DNA of 64,000 nucleotides from Gillisella vitis (lineage in GTDB: Bacteria > Pseudomonadota > Alphaproteobacteria > Rhizobiales > Rhizobiaceae), in NCBI RefSeq assembly GCF_014204625.1, contig NZ_JACHLU010000017.1, positions 43,333-107,332 on the forward strand, read 5' to 3'. Both the position numbers and the translations under genes were made by a program. Of the stretch, positions 27,396 through 35,855 are shown piece after piece. A model generated the notes under the pieces. The model saw only the letters and a program-made list of their open reading frames with translations. It did not search any database and had not been told where the DNA came from. Each line of letters begins with the position of its first letter. The stretch's first letter is position 1.

Positions 27396-27748
27396 GCAAG
27401 CCGCCCCGCATTTGTTCCTGTGGCCGCATCGTTCCGCATGGCGTCCTTTGTGAATGCCAGCGCCTTGCGACCCGCGAACGCAACGCCCGCCACGATGCAA
27501 CACGCCCGACAGCCACACAACGAGGCTATAACCATGAGTGGCGCAAAGCTCGCACCGAATATCTCGCCATGCACCCGCATTGCCGTGAGTGCAGTCAAAA
27601 CGGCGTGACGCGCCTTGCGACCGTCGTGGACCACATCATTCCACATAAGCAGGACATGCGCCTCTTTTGGACCCGTGCAAACTGGCAACCGCTTTGCGCC
27701 CCCTGTAACAACTCAGTCAAGCAGCGGAAGGAGCGCACTTTCCTATGA
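27392..27748 (+). CDS. HNH endonuclease
   Basis: 118 aa. Zinc-binding cysteines occur in two pairs (CSCG..C.C near the N-terminus, HCREC and PLCAPCNNS later) around the HNH core VVDHIIPHKQDMRLFWTRAN. In HK97-like cos phages an HNH protein near the terminase helps cut cos ends, and this is the likely role, in line with the P27-type small terminase downstream. It overlaps neighbours by 4 nt at both ends. Confidence 0.85.
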   Translation: MSKPPRICSCGRIVPHGVLCECQRLATRERNARHDATRPTATQRGYNHEWRKARTEYLAMHPHCRECSQNGVTRLATVVDHIIPHKQDMRLFWTRANWQPLCAPCNNSVKQRKERTFL

Positions 27749-28413
27749 ATATTGAAGGCATGGAATTTGACGACGAGCTTACTCCTATCAATGGCCCGGA
27801 AAACCTTTGGCGTGCCGTTCTCTTGAGCGCGATTGATGAGGCACTTCGCGGCCCCTCTATGTCAACAGCCATGTTAACAGATAAGAGCGTCACATATCGC
27901 ATCCGCTGTATCAAAGAGGCGCGTGACTATGTGATCCGTCCGAACAAGGATTTCAATATGGTTTGCAGCCTCGCAGGTCTTGACCCTGATGCGGCCCGCG
28001 AACGTATCGCTAAACAGATAGCAGCAGCGCCCAGCCCGGAAGAACTTGCGAACACGGACCGGCAGGCACATCGGCGCACAACAAAGTCCACGCCGAAGTC
28101 CCGCCAGAAGCGCGAGGTCCGGCGCTTCGCGCACGATGGCATGAACCTCACTATCGCAGAATGGGCAAAGGTGTCGGGTGTGACTGACGGCACTATTCGC
28201 CAACGCCTCGGTCTCGGTTGGCCTATCAGCCGCGCCATCGAAAAGGTGGATGGGCGCTTAGGCCGCACTCGCACCGTTGGTCAAAAGGCAGATGGATGGC
28301 GGGCACCGGGGGCATCCTTCAACTTTGGAAGGTCAAAGGGCACCGGCGGGGGGAGCACCGTGCAAGAGACACCGAATATAACTTTTTTAGGAAGTGATGT
28401 ATGTCCGCAGTAA
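27745..28413 (+). CDS. Phage protein with a C-terminal helix-turn-helix, function unknown
   Basis: 222 aa. No firm family. Residues about 133-165 (LTIAEWAKVSGVTDGTIRQR then LGLGWPISRAIE) form a helix-turn-helix of the kind found at the C-termini of many phage proteins that specify a DNA or nuclease partner. The middle is basic (RQAHRRTTKSTPKSRQKREV), and the tail is Gly/Ser-rich. It starts 4 nt inside the HNH gene and ends 13 nt inside the connector gene. It may assist HNH/terminase at the packaging site; this is inference. Confidence 0.6.
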   Translation: MNIEGMEFDDELTPINGPENLWRAVLLSAIDEALRGPSMSTAMLTDKSVTYRIRCIKEARDYVIRPNKDFNMVCSLAGLDPDAARERIAKQIAAAPSPEELANTDRQAHRRTTKSTPKSRQKREVRRFAHDGMNLTIAEWAKVSGVTDGTIRQRLGLGWPISRAIEKVDGRLGRTRTVGQKADGWRAPGASFNFGRSKGTGGGSTVQETPNITFLGSDVCPQ

Positions 28414-28703
28414 GTCTTGACCTCGCCAAGTCACATATGAATATCGACGGAAACGACGACGATGAGCTTATCTCGCTCTATATTGACGCGGCGGAAACGT
28501 GGTGTGGGAACTACATCGGTAAGCCGATCAGCGATCTTGACCCGGTTCCGGCCGATGTGAAACGTGCAATTTTGTGCCTTGTTTCTTTCTATTTTGAGGT
28601 GCGAAATCTCGCAACCTTCGGCCTTTCAATTCAGCTTGCACCGCATGGCGTGACCTCGATCCTCGATAACTACCGTGAGAAGTGGTTTACCGATGGCGAA
28701 TAA
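28401..28703 (+). CDS. Head-tail connector (gp6-like)
   Basis: 100 aa with the connector pattern LDLAKSHMNIDGNDDDELIS then LYIDAAETWCGNYIGKPI and VPADVKRAILCLVSFYFEVR. The family forms the ring docked to the portal. It overlaps the preceding gene by 13 nt and the following neck gene by 11 nt. Confidence 0.85.
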   Translation: MSAVSLDLAKSHMNIDGNDDDELISLYIDAAETWCGNYIGKPISDLDPVPADVKRAILCLVSFYFEVRNLATFGLSIQLAPHGVTSILDNYREKWFTDGE

Positions 28704-29115
28704 CGACGGGCTGGATAACCTCATGAAGGCATTTGACCGGGCAAAGAAGGCCCCGCGTCAACAGATTACCAAGGCGCTCATGTCTTCAGCGAACGAACTT
28801 GCGGACACACAAAAGCACCTTGCGCCGAAGGACACCCACGCCCTCGCCAACAGCATCACAGTGACAGGCCCCGGCGAGGCGACACCAGCATATTCGCAGC
28901 CGGGCGGTTCCCGTGTGGCTGGCGAGACTGAAGTAATTGTAACCGCAGGCAACGCCGACGCGCGTTACACGCACCTCGTTGAATATGGCACCGCCCACGC
29001 TGAAGCACAGTCGTTCTTTTGGCCCGCGCTTCGTCTTCTCCGCAAGCGCCTTCAGCAGCGTATCGACCGCGCCGGGCGAAAAGCCGTGCGCGATGCATGG
29101 AATGAAAAAACATGA
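28693..29115 (+). CDS. HK97 gp10-like neck protein
   Basis: 140 aa: ALMSSANELADTQKHLAPKD, THALANSITVTGPGEA and a TEVIVTAGNADARYTHLVEY then GTAHAEAQSFFWPALR block, the hallmark of HK97-gp10 head closure/neck proteins. ATG 28693 lies within the end of the connector gene; a GTG 18 nt earlier is less likely. Overlaps the next gene by 4 nt. Confidence 0.85.
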   Translation: MANNDGLDNLMKAFDRAKKAPRQQITKALMSSANELADTQKHLAPKDTHALANSITVTGPGEATPAYSQPGGSRVAGETEVIVTAGNADARYTHLVEYGTAHAEAQSFFWPALRLLRKRLQQRIDRAGRKAVRDAWNEKT

Positions 29116-29525
29116 TTGAACCAACATTAGCCCTTCAGACAGCAATTCGCACCCGCCTTATCGGGAAGCAGAACGTGACTGACCTTGTTCCCGCAGATCA
29201 TATTCGGGCAGGCAGCACTCGGCCCGACAAGACGCCATGCATCATTATGAGCGACGGTAACACCGCATTGCACGGCCATGACTACAGCAGCCAGCGCACG
29301 GCATGGGTCTATATTGATCTTCATATCTGGACATTGGACGCCGGGCAGGACGCGGTGAAGGAGATTGCAGGCGTTGTTATCGCGGCCCTCGACAACCCGC
29401 TGAACTTGGCGGGGTGCGATTGCGATCATTTCCGCATCGTCCGTTCCACGTTCCCCCGTGATCCTGACCCCGCCTATGGTCATGGTGTCCTGTCTGTTGA
29501 AGCTCTTATTCGGTGGATTGTCTAA
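29112..29525 (+). CDS. Tail terminator / completion protein (DUF3168)
   Basis: 137 aa beginning MIEPTLALQTAIRTRLIGKQ, with HIRAGSTRPDKTPCIIMSDG and WVYIDLHIWTLDAGQDAVKE then IAGVVIAALD, the DUF3168 pattern. Members cap the tail tube and join it to the head. Its presence means the particle is meant to take a siphovirus-like tail. The stop overlaps the next start (TAATG). Confidence 0.8.
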   Translation: MIEPTLALQTAIRTRLIGKQNVTDLVPADHIRAGSTRPDKTPCIIMSDGNTALHGHDYSSQRTAWVYIDLHIWTLDAGQDAVKEIAGVVIAALDNPLNLAGCDCDHFRIVRSTFPRDPDPAYGHGVLSVEALIRWIV

Positions 29526-29842
29526 TGCTGAATATCGGAAAGATGGACCGCCGCATCACAATCGAACACGAGACGGAAACAGTGAAGCCTTCCGGCAGCG
29601 TCGTGAAGACGTGGGCACCCGTTGCCACGGTATGGGCTGAAATCCTTCAGCAGACGGCGAGCGAATTCCTCACCAACTATGGCGAGGCAGAGACAGGCAC
29701 CGTGATTTTCCGTGTCCGGTTTCGCCCTGGCATCACAACCGCCGACCGTGTGCGCTACGATGGCATTGCCTACGACCTCAAGGAAATAAAGGAAATCGGC
29801 AGGCGTCATGCGCTGGAACTTCGTGGCGAGGTGATCAAGTGA
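29525..29842 (+). CDS. Head-tail adaptor (phage_H_T_join family)
   Basis: 105 aa: MLNIGKMDRRITIEHETETV, KTWAPVATVWAEILQQTASE and VRFRPGITTADRVRYDGIAY then DLKEIKEIG, matching the small head-tail joining family. It is coupled to the preceding gene by TAATG and overlaps TerS by 4 nt. Confidence 0.85.
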   Translation: MLNIGKMDRRITIEHETETVKPSGSVVKTWAPVATVWAEILQQTASEFLTNYGEAETGTVIFRVRFRPGITTADRVRYDGIAYDLKEIKEIGRRHALELRGEVIK

Positions 29843-30228
29843 CCCACCTTCGCGGCGTAAAACCCCCCATTGAACGCGACAGCAACGCACTGACAAAAGC
29901 GCCATCGGCACCAAAACAGCTTTCGCCCTATGCCCGCACCGAATGGAAGCGGATCATGCCCGGCCTTATTGAACGCGGTATTATCACCCGCGCCGATCTT
30001 GGCGGGGTGGAAGATTATTGCCGTGCCCGTGGCCTTGTCCGCGAGATTGAAGACCAGCTTCGGGTATCTGGCGAAATCGACATGAAGCTTTGTCGTCTTC
30101 AGGATAAGGCCATGCAGACAGCCCGGCAGCTTGCCGCCGAATATGGCCTTTCGCCAGTATCTCGCGCCCGCGTCGGCAGCGCGGCAGGCGAAGATGACGA
30201 CGGCGACAACCCGCTCATGGTGCGCTGA
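29839..30228 (+). CDS. Terminase small subunit (P27 family)
   Basis: 129 aa with the P27 arrangement: RGVKPPIERDSNALTKAPSA, LSPYARTEWKRIMPGLIERG and ADLGGVEDYCRARGLVREIE. A C-terminal segment carries the AAEYGLSPVSRARV signature and an acidic tail. It recognises packaging DNA and recruits TerL; P27-type proteins are usually found in cos phages. GTG 29839 overlaps the adaptor stop (GTGA), and its stop overlaps the TerL start (TGATG). Confidence 0.9.
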   Translation: MTHLRGVKPPIERDSNALTKAPSAPKQLSPYARTEWKRIMPGLIERGIITRADLGGVEDYCRARGLVREIEDQLRVSGEIDMKLCRLQDKAMQTARQLAAEYGLSPVSRARVGSAAGEDDDGDNPLMVR

Positions 30229-31862
30229 TGAGTAAAAGCGCCTTTCCCGCGTGGGTTTTCGACAACAGCCCGATTGACGACCCGCTTGGGTATGGAGACA
30301 GGGCCGTGCGATTCCTTCGCACATTAAAGCATCCGGCAAGCACCGCACCGAAAAACGCTTTTCAGCTCTATGAACCATTCGAACGAATGACGCGCCGCAT
30401 CTATGGCCCGCGCAATCCTGATGGCACTCGCGTTGTGAAGAAGGTCTTTCTTATGCTCGGCCGCGGAAACCGCAAGACCAGCCATGCCGCAGCGTGGTCG
30501 CTCTTGCATTTGCTCGGACCCGAAAAGGTTCCGGCCGGACAGGTGATTTTCGCGGCTTACGACCGGGAACAGGCCGGTATCGGCTTCCGCGAAGCCGCGA
30601 ACATCATCCGCATGGATAGGCGGCTTGTTATGGCGACAAAGATCAATGAGGGCTTCAATTCAGCAAAGCAGATCACCTACAAGCTCAATGGTGCGACCCT
30701 TCGCGCTGTTTCGGCTGACGGCAAGAGTCAGAACGGAACGTCCCCCGCGTTCATTCTGGTAGACGAAATCCATGCTTGGAAGAACCGTGAGCAGTGGGAG
30801 ACATTGGACTCCGGCGAAGTGAAGACCGGCGATCCTCTTATGATCATATGCACCACGGCAGGCCGTGGACAGGAAAATATCGGTTGGGAGAGGTATGATT
30901 ACGCCTATCGGGTAGCGACGGGCGAAATTGAGGATCCGACCTTTCTGCCAATTCTGTTTCAGGCAGAACCGGAAGACGATTGGCGCGAGGAAGCAACGTG
31001 GCGCAAGGCCAACCCCGGTTTGCCTTATGGCTTCCCGAACATCGTCGGCTTGCGGAATAAAGCCCGCGAAGCAGCGAATAGCCCGCCTTCGCGTTACCAG
31101 TTTCAGCAGTATCATTTGAACATCTGGCAGGCGGCTTCCCGCGATCCGCTGTTCGATATGGCCGTGTATGACGCGGGCTGTGATCCGAACTTTGATCTCG
31201 CCGACCTTGAGGGCTTGCCGTGCTGGCTTGGCGTTGACCTGTCCCGGTCTGGCGATTTGACCGCTCTTGTTGCCGCGTTCCGGCACGATGATGGCAGGAT
31301 TTCGCTTCAGCCTTGGTTCTATCTGCCATCTGAAGGGCTGGAGAACAAGGCGAAGGTTGAACAGGTTCCTTATCCCCGTTGGCGCGACGACAATCTGTTG
31401 AACGTTATTGAAGGCCCGGTGATTGAACCCGATGTGATCGCCGACCAGATCATCAACCTTTGCGGCACCTATGATGTGCGCGAAGTTATTTTTGACCCGT
31501 CGCTTGCCGGGCCGCTCATGGGCAAGCTCATGGATCACGGCATCAACGTGCTTCAGCTTCCCCAGACAGCCAAGCATATGCACGGCCCGATTTGCGACCT
31601 TGAGCGCGTCGTGAATGGTCGCCGCATCCGGCACGGTGCGCACCCGATCCTTCGCAATCATTTCGAGAGCGTTGTGGTGAAGCGTGCGGCCAGTGCCAGC
31701 GAATTGACCACGATGCACAAGGGCACCCGCCACAGCAACCATATCGACGGCGCTATTGCGTCCGCTCTTGCGGTCTTCCGGGCCGCCGCAAACGATAACC
31801 AGCGTTCGATTTTCGACCGCGATCCCGATGAATTTGAACGGCTTTTCGATGAAGCCGCATAA
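30228..31862 (+). CDS. Terminase large subunit
   Basis: 544 aa. The ATPase half has a variant Walker A (LGRGNRKTS, residues 78-85) and Walker B-like ILVDEIHAW. The nuclease half has acidic motifs in WLGVDLSRSGDLTALVAAF and VIFDPSLAGPLMGKL, with a C-terminal HSNHIDGAIASALAVFRAA block. It packages DNA into the prohead and cuts it. It pairs with the P27-type small subunit by translational coupling. Full length, with no sign of decay. Confidence 0.93.
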   Translation: MSKSAFPAWVFDNSPIDDPLGYGDRAVRFLRTLKHPASTAPKNAFQLYEPFERMTRRIYGPRNPDGTRVVKKVFLMLGRGNRKTSHAAAWSLLHLLGPEKVPAGQVIFAAYDREQAGIGFREAANIIRMDRRLVMATKINEGFNSAKQITYKLNGATLRAVSADGKSQNGTSPAFILVDEIHAWKNREQWETLDSGEVKTGDPLMIICTTAGRGQENIGWERYDYAYRVATGEIEDPTFLPILFQAEPEDDWREEATWRKANPGLPYGFPNIVGLRNKAREAANSPPSRYQFQQYHLNIWQAASRDPLFDMAVYDAGCDPNFDLADLEGLPCWLGVDLSRSGDLTALVAAFRHDDGRISLQPWFYLPSEGLENKAKVEQVPYPRWRDDNLLNVIEGPVIEPDVIADQIINLCGTYDVREVIFDPSLAGPLMGKLMDHGINVLQLPQTAKHMHGPICDLERVVNGRRIRHGAHPILRNHFESVVVKRAASASELTTMHKGTRHSNHIDGAIASALAVFRAAANDNQRSIFDRDPDEFERLFDEAA

Positions 31863-31873
31863 GGATAATTGCA

Positions 31874-34579
31874 ATGGATGAAGGCCAGCGCCTTTTAGTG
31901 ACATTTGAAGCCCGCTTGAACAAGTATGAGCGCGATCTTGAACGCGCCAAAGGCAAAAGCCGGACCAATTTTCAGGCAATCCAGAAGGAAGCGGAAACCG
32001 CCGGTTCTGGTATAGAGAAGGCGATGGGCGGCGCGATGAAGACCCTTGGCGGCTTTGGCAAGAGCTTGCTTGGCGGTATCGCAGGCGGGCTTGCCGTGGG
32101 CGGGCTGGAACAGATCATCGGGCGCGTGGGCGAGCTTGCCAAGGGCGTTGCTGAAGTTGGCGACATGGCAAAGATGGCGGGCCTGAATGTAAAGGATTTT
32201 CAGGAACTCCAGTATGTCGCGGAACAGAACCGTATCCCTGTTGACGCCCTGACCGACGCTATGAAGGAGCTTTCCCTTCGCGCTGATGAATGGATCAAGA
32301 CCGGCAGCGGTAGCGGTGCGGAGTCGTTCCAGCGCATGGGTTACAGCGCCGAAGACTTGGCCCGGAAGCTGGAAAACCCGAAGGAGCTTTTGCTCGACAT
32401 TATCGACCGTATGCAGCGCCTCAACAGCGCGGCCCGCATTCGCGTGTTCGATGAAGTATTCGGCGGGCAAGGTGGTGAGAAATTCGTTCAGCTTATTGAC
32501 CGTGGTGCGGACGGTATCCGCAAGACGATTGCAGAAGCCCACAGCCTCGGGCTTGTTATGAATGATGAGTTGATCCAGCGGGCCGATGAATTTGACCGCA
32601 AGTGGAACGCAATCGGGACCACGATCAGCACCACCGTGAAGCAGGCCGTGCTTGGCCTCGCCTTTGCCGCCGACGATTTCCTTGATAGCTGGAATAAGGT
32701 GGATGAACAGACCACCCGGAATGTGAATGACCGTCTTGTGTCTGTCTATGGCAAGATTGCAGCCGAACGCCAGCGCCTTGCCGATCTTCAGCAGGTCAGC
32801 ACCGGCACACCCGCCGACGTAATGAATATCAACGAATCCACCAAGGAAATCAAACGGCTTCAGGCCGAAGCATTGCAGCTTCGTGATATTCTCGACCGCC
32901 GCAATGGTTACGGCGAGGATTTCATTTACAAGACAGGGCAGAATGCCAAGGGCGCGAAGTCGCCGCTTGACGACCTGAACAGCTCTCTCACTGGCACCGG
33001 CAGCGCAGCGAGCAAGGCAGTTTCCGGTATCAAGAGCTACACCGACGCGATCCGCCTTTTGAAAGAGGAAGTGCCAGAACTCGCCGCGTCATTGAAGGAC
33101 ATGGACGCGAAGGCCAAGATTGACGCCGTTTACAAGCAGGCAATCGCCCGCGCATCCGGCCAGCGTGAAATTGCCTTGGCAAACGAGATGCGCGGGAAGG
33201 CGCTGTCTTCGCTCAACCTCAAGAGCGCGACGGACGACCCGACCACCTATCTTTCTGCAATCCTTGCGAAGGGCAAGGGTGCGGATAGCCTGACCGGAAT
33301 GCAGACAACGTTTCGTGAGAAGCTCGCGAAAATGATTGCATCCATGCCAGACGACATGAAGGGCACGGTGACAATCAATTCAGGCTTCCGTGACATTGCC
33401 CGGCAGCAGGAGCTTTGGCTTGAAGCCCTGAAGAAGTATGGTTCCCCGGAAGAGGCCCGCAAGTGGGTGGCACCGCCCGGCAAGAGCCAGCATAACAAGG
33501 GCAACGCCGCCGACCTTGGCTATGGTTCTGACGCGGCCCGGCAGTGGGTGCATCAAAACGCGGGTAGCTTTGGCCTGACCTTTCCTCTCTCGAACGAGAA
33601 CTGGCATATTGAGGACGCCGACGCGCGCGGCAAGCAGACCGGCGAAGAAATTGAAAAGCTGACACAGGCAGCCCAGAAGCAGGCCCACGCCTATAGCCAG
33701 ATCACCGGCAGCGCCCGCGAATATTCGGCCCAGCAGGATCTTGAACAGCAGGCGCTTGGCATGACCGCCAAGCAGGCCGCAGCACTTCGCTATGAGCATG
33801 AAATGCTGAATCAGGCCCAACGTGCTGGAATTGCGCTAACCCCGCAGCAGCGACAGGAAATCACACAGCTTGCGCAAGGCATGGCATCGGCAGAAACGAA
33901 CTTCGACACCTTCAGGCAGAAGCAGCAGGACGCAGCAGACACCGCCCGATTCTTCGGCGAGAGTATGACGGACGCGCTGACCGGCATCATCACCGGCACC
34001 ATGACCGCGCAAGAGGCTTTGCAGTCCATGCTTCAGACGCTCATTAAGGCAGCCTTGCAGGCCGCGCTTATGGGCGAAGGCCCACTTGCAAGCCTGTTCG
34101 GCACGAAGACGGACAGCAGCAAAGGCGTAGGTTTCGGCGGCATTTTTGGTTCAATCCTTAGTAGCTTGTTTGCCGAAGGTGGTTACACTGGCGACGGCGG
34201 GAAGTATGAACCGGCAGGCGTGGTGCATCGCGGCGAATATGTCATATCGAAAGCCGCAGTGCGCCGGATTGGCGTCGGCAACCTCGAGGCGCTGCATAAT
34301 AGCGCACTTCGCGGTTATGCCGAAGGTGGTTATGTCGGTGGCACCACCGCGCTTCGCACACCCGATCTTGTGGCAGCAAACACCAATGCCACGCCTGTTC
34401 AGCAGATCACCATTGCCGCACCTGTCACTGTGAACGCCAGCGGTGGAACGCCGGAACAGAACAACGACCTCGCCGGGAAGCTGGCGAAGCAGATGGAAAC
34501 CACAGTTCGTGGCGTCATTGCCTCCGAAATGCGCAAGCAGTCGCGGCCCGGCAACTTCATGAACAGCAGGAGCCGTTAG
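31874..34579 (+). CDS. Tail tape measure protein with embedded M15 peptidase
   Basis: 901 aa. The N-terminal part is helical (VTFEARLNKYERDLERAKGK), followed by a Gly-rich hydrophobic stretch (FGKSLLGGIAGGLAVGG). Residues about 475-590 form a D,D-carboxypeptidase/VanY-like M15 domain: INSGFRDIARQQELW, SQHNKGNAADLGYG with zinc ligands His540 and Asp547, and ENWHIEDA with His578. The C-terminus is typical of tape measures (FAEGGYTGDGGKYEPAGVVH then RGEYVISKAA). It would set tail length and open peptidoglycan during DNA entry. It starts 11 nt after TerL. No tube or baseplate gene accompanies it. Confidence 0.85.
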   Translation: MDEGQRLLVTFEARLNKYERDLERAKGKSRTNFQAIQKEAETAGSGIEKAMGGAMKTLGGFGKSLLGGIAGGLAVGGLEQIIGRVGELAKGVAEVGDMAKMAGLNVKDFQELQYVAEQNRIPVDALTDAMKELSLRADEWIKTGSGSGAESFQRMGYSAEDLARKLENPKELLLDIIDRMQRLNSAARIRVFDEVFGGQGGEKFVQLIDRGADGIRKTIAEAHSLGLVMNDELIQRADEFDRKWNAIGTTISTTVKQAVLGLAFAADDFLDSWNKVDEQTTRNVNDRLVSVYGKIAAERQRLADLQQVSTGTPADVMNINESTKEIKRLQAEALQLRDILDRRNGYGEDFIYKTGQNAKGAKSPLDDLNSSLTGTGSAASKAVSGIKSYTDAIRLLKEEVPELAASLKDMDAKAKIDAVYKQAIARASGQREIALANEMRGKALSSLNLKSATDDPTTYLSAILAKGKGADSLTGMQTTFREKLAKMIASMPDDMKGTVTINSGFRDIARQQELWLEALKKYGSPEEARKWVAPPGKSQHNKGNAADLGYGSDAARQWVHQNAGSFGLTFPLSNENWHIEDADARGKQTGEEIEKLTQAAQKQAHAYSQITGSAREYSAQQDLEQQALGMTAKQAAALRYEHEMLNQAQRAGIALTPQQRQEITQLAQGMASAETNFDTFRQKQQDAADTARFFGESMTDALTGIITGTMTAQEALQSMLQTLIKAALQAALMGEGPLASLFGTKTDSSKGVGFGGIFGSILSSLFAEGGYTGDGGKYEPAGVVHRGEYVISKAAVRRIGVGNLEALHNSALRGYAEGGYVGGTTALRTPDLVAANTNATPVQQITIAAPVTVNASGGTPEQNNDLAGKLAKQMETTVRGVIASEMRKQSRPGNFMNSRSR

Positions 34580-34582
34580 TTT

Positions 34583-34665
34583 GACTCAGAGAGAGGCGTC
34601 GGCGCGTTTCGTTGGCTGGAATGTGTGATTGCGCATCCAGCACTCTAAACGCCTCTCTGTGAGTC
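34583..34665. repeat. Inverted repeat, 17-nt arms, directly after the tape measure stop
   Basis: Arms GACTCAGAGAGAGGCGT (34583-34599) and ACGCCTCTCTGTGAGTC (34649-34665) differ at one position. Between them an inner pair GCTGGA / TCCAGC (about 34615-34640) can form a second stem. It begins 3 nt after the stop codon. Confidence 0.7.
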
Positions 34666-34835
34666 TGTATGACGGAAACGAGGAATTCTTAACCGGGATG
34701 GCTTTTAAGGTTCTCAGAAGAGTCTGTTTGAACCACCTTCCGGGGAACGAGAATTCAATGGTCGCGCCGATAGGCGCGGCAAGGCCGCAGGCCGCGCAGG
34801 CGAGCCGCGCAAGCGGCGAGTGTTGGGCGCTTCAG

Positions 34836-34940
34836 TGCGTCAGCAATCCTTGTGCTTCGTCGTCTATATAAGTATATTACATATATCTATATAAAGAACA
34901 TATATGTATATAGTATAGAGAAGCACAAGGATTGCTGACG
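34836..34940. repeat. Long hairpin: perfect 22-nt arms around an A/T-rich centre
   Basis: The 22 nt at 34836-34857 are the exact reverse complement of 34919-34940 (arm begins GCGTCAGCAATCC). The 61-nt centre is nearly all A/T, and its two halves are also partly complementary (TATATTACATATAT against ATATATGTATATA). The whole 105 nt could thus form a hairpin or cruciform of 40 or more pairs. Confidence 0.85.
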
Positions 34941-35049
34941 CAAGACCCGGAAAAGATGCAACACAAAAAATCTTTCAGCTTTTTGTGCATTGCCACCACG
35001 TCGCTCGCTATAAAGCCCAATAGATAACGATTGATGACGAGGTGACGAA

Positions 35050-35403
35050 ATGGGCGTTGCGTTAGCATTTGCTGAATCTATCGCGAAGTTCCGGGAAAGC
35101 TTGGCGCATGATAAGGCGAAAGGCGCACTAAACCGGGCGGAAGCCGGAAAGGCGAAACGCGCCGCACAGGCCGAAGCGGAAGGCCGCGCCGACTATAAGC
35201 CGCGTCGATGGTTTGCTAATGACGCTGTTCGTAAGCTCGCCCGCGAGCGTGACAGGGAAGAGCAGAAGTCTGTAAAGCAGGCAACTGGCGTCCGGCCCTA
35301 CACCTTCTATGACACGGAAGAAGAGCGGCAAGCCGCACGGCGAGAGAGTAACCGGCTAGCCTCCCAGAGGCGGCGGGATAGGCTGAAGGCAACACCAGCA
35401 TAA
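35050..35403 (+). CDS. Small highly charged protein, function unknown
   Basis: 117 aa, rich in Lys, Arg, Glu and Ala (AHDKAKGALNRAEAGKAKRA; RKLARERDREEQKSVKQATG; ERQAARRESNRLASQRRRDR). It is probably helical and nucleic-acid associated, but no family is recognisable. A good ribosome binding site (GAGGTGACGAA) precedes ATG 35050. It is the first gene after the large hairpins and ends before a perfect 11-bp hairpin. Confidence 0.6.
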   Translation: MGVALAFAESIAKFRESLAHDKAKGALNRAEAGKAKRAAQAEAEGRADYKPRRWFANDAVRKLARERDREEQKSVKQATGVRPYTFYDTEEERQAARRESNRLASQRRRDRLKATPA

Positions 35404-35509
35404 TTTCGCGCACGACTTCATGCATGGCAGCCAACTTTCGCTATAACAGAATTATCAGCCCGCCTTGTCTCCCCGGCTGACATTCATAAGTGTTTACTGA
35501 TACGACAAC

Positions 35510-35542
35510 GCCGAACGCGGACGCTTTTTTTCCGCGTTCGGC
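35510..35542. terminator. Hairpin between convergent genes
   Basis: Perfect 11-bp stem GCCGAACGCGG / CCGCGTTCGGC with a T7 run in the loop, between the converging genes at 35050-35403 and 35556-35738. Terminator function is likely but the T tract is not in the usual place. Confidence 0.5.
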
Positions 35543-35555
35543 ACCTTACAACCTC

Positions 35556-35738
35556 TCATGTTGCTTCAGACGCTCTTTCCTTTTTCAATCGCTCCAGTTC
35601 GCGTTCTACCGCTTCCCGAATGAATACCGGGCGACGGTGTTGGCCGACCAGTGCATCAATCTGCTTCAATGTTTCTTCGGGGAGCCGAATGGTGGTGATT
35701 TTCATATTCAGAGGGGGTCTACCCATACCGTGTTCCAT
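35556..35738 (-). CDS. Ribbon-helix-helix repressor (CopG/Arc type)
   Basis: 60 aa with the RHH core MKITTIRLPEETLKQIDALV followed by RPVFIREAVERELERLKKE: a beta strand then two helices. Such proteins bind short palindromes as dimers. The divergent promoter just upstream carries two matching palindromes (35781-35798 and 35807-35822), so it likely represses the rightward genes and possibly itself. A start at ATG 35726 (MGRPPLNMK) is as likely as 35738. In a satellite such a protein would be the candidate master repressor. Confidence 0.85.
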   Translation of the reverse strand: MEHGMGRPPLNMKITTIRLPEETLKQIDALVGQHRRPVFIREAVERELERLKKERASEAT

Positions 35739-35780
35739 ATATCCATGACTGTTTTTCGATCATATAGCATCTATTGAAAA

Positions 35781-35826
35781 ATAAACACCAGCGTTTATTG
35801 ACTACATAAACGCTAGCGTTTAATAA
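35781..35826 (+). promoter_or_regulatory. Sigma-70-like promoter with two operator palindromes
   Basis: TTGACT (35798-35803), 17-nt spacer, TAATAA (35821-35826). The spacer and -10 contain the perfect 16-nt palindrome TAAACGCTAGCGTTTA (35807-35822), and a related imperfect one, ATAAACACCAGCGTTTAT, covers 35781-35798 up to the -35 box. The promoter reads towards the gene at 35856, divergent from the RHH gene. Repressor bound here would block polymerase directly. Confidence 0.75.
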
Positions 35827-35855
35827 ACCGTTACGGACAACGGAGACAGCCATCA

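Larger units (their letters stand above)
34580..35049. other. Non-coding control region after the tape measure gene
   Basis: 470 nt with no convincing gene. It contains two large inverted repeats (34583-34665 and 34836-34940), a G+C-rich stretch of short palindromes at about 34767-34820 (GCGCGGC / GCCGCGC) and a 60-nt almost pure A/T stretch inside the second inverted repeat. Candidate roles are late terminator, replication or packaging origin, or a structured RNA. Confidence 0.6.

Noticed and set aside
34767..34820. G+C-rich stretch with GCGCGGC/GCCGCGC as a separate RNA gene
   Set aside because: The short overlapping palindromes allow many foldings and none stands out; described only as part of the control region.
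34580..35049. Retron-like msr/msd locus, because of the two large inverted repeats
   Set aside because: No reverse transcriptase gene is present anywhere in the element.
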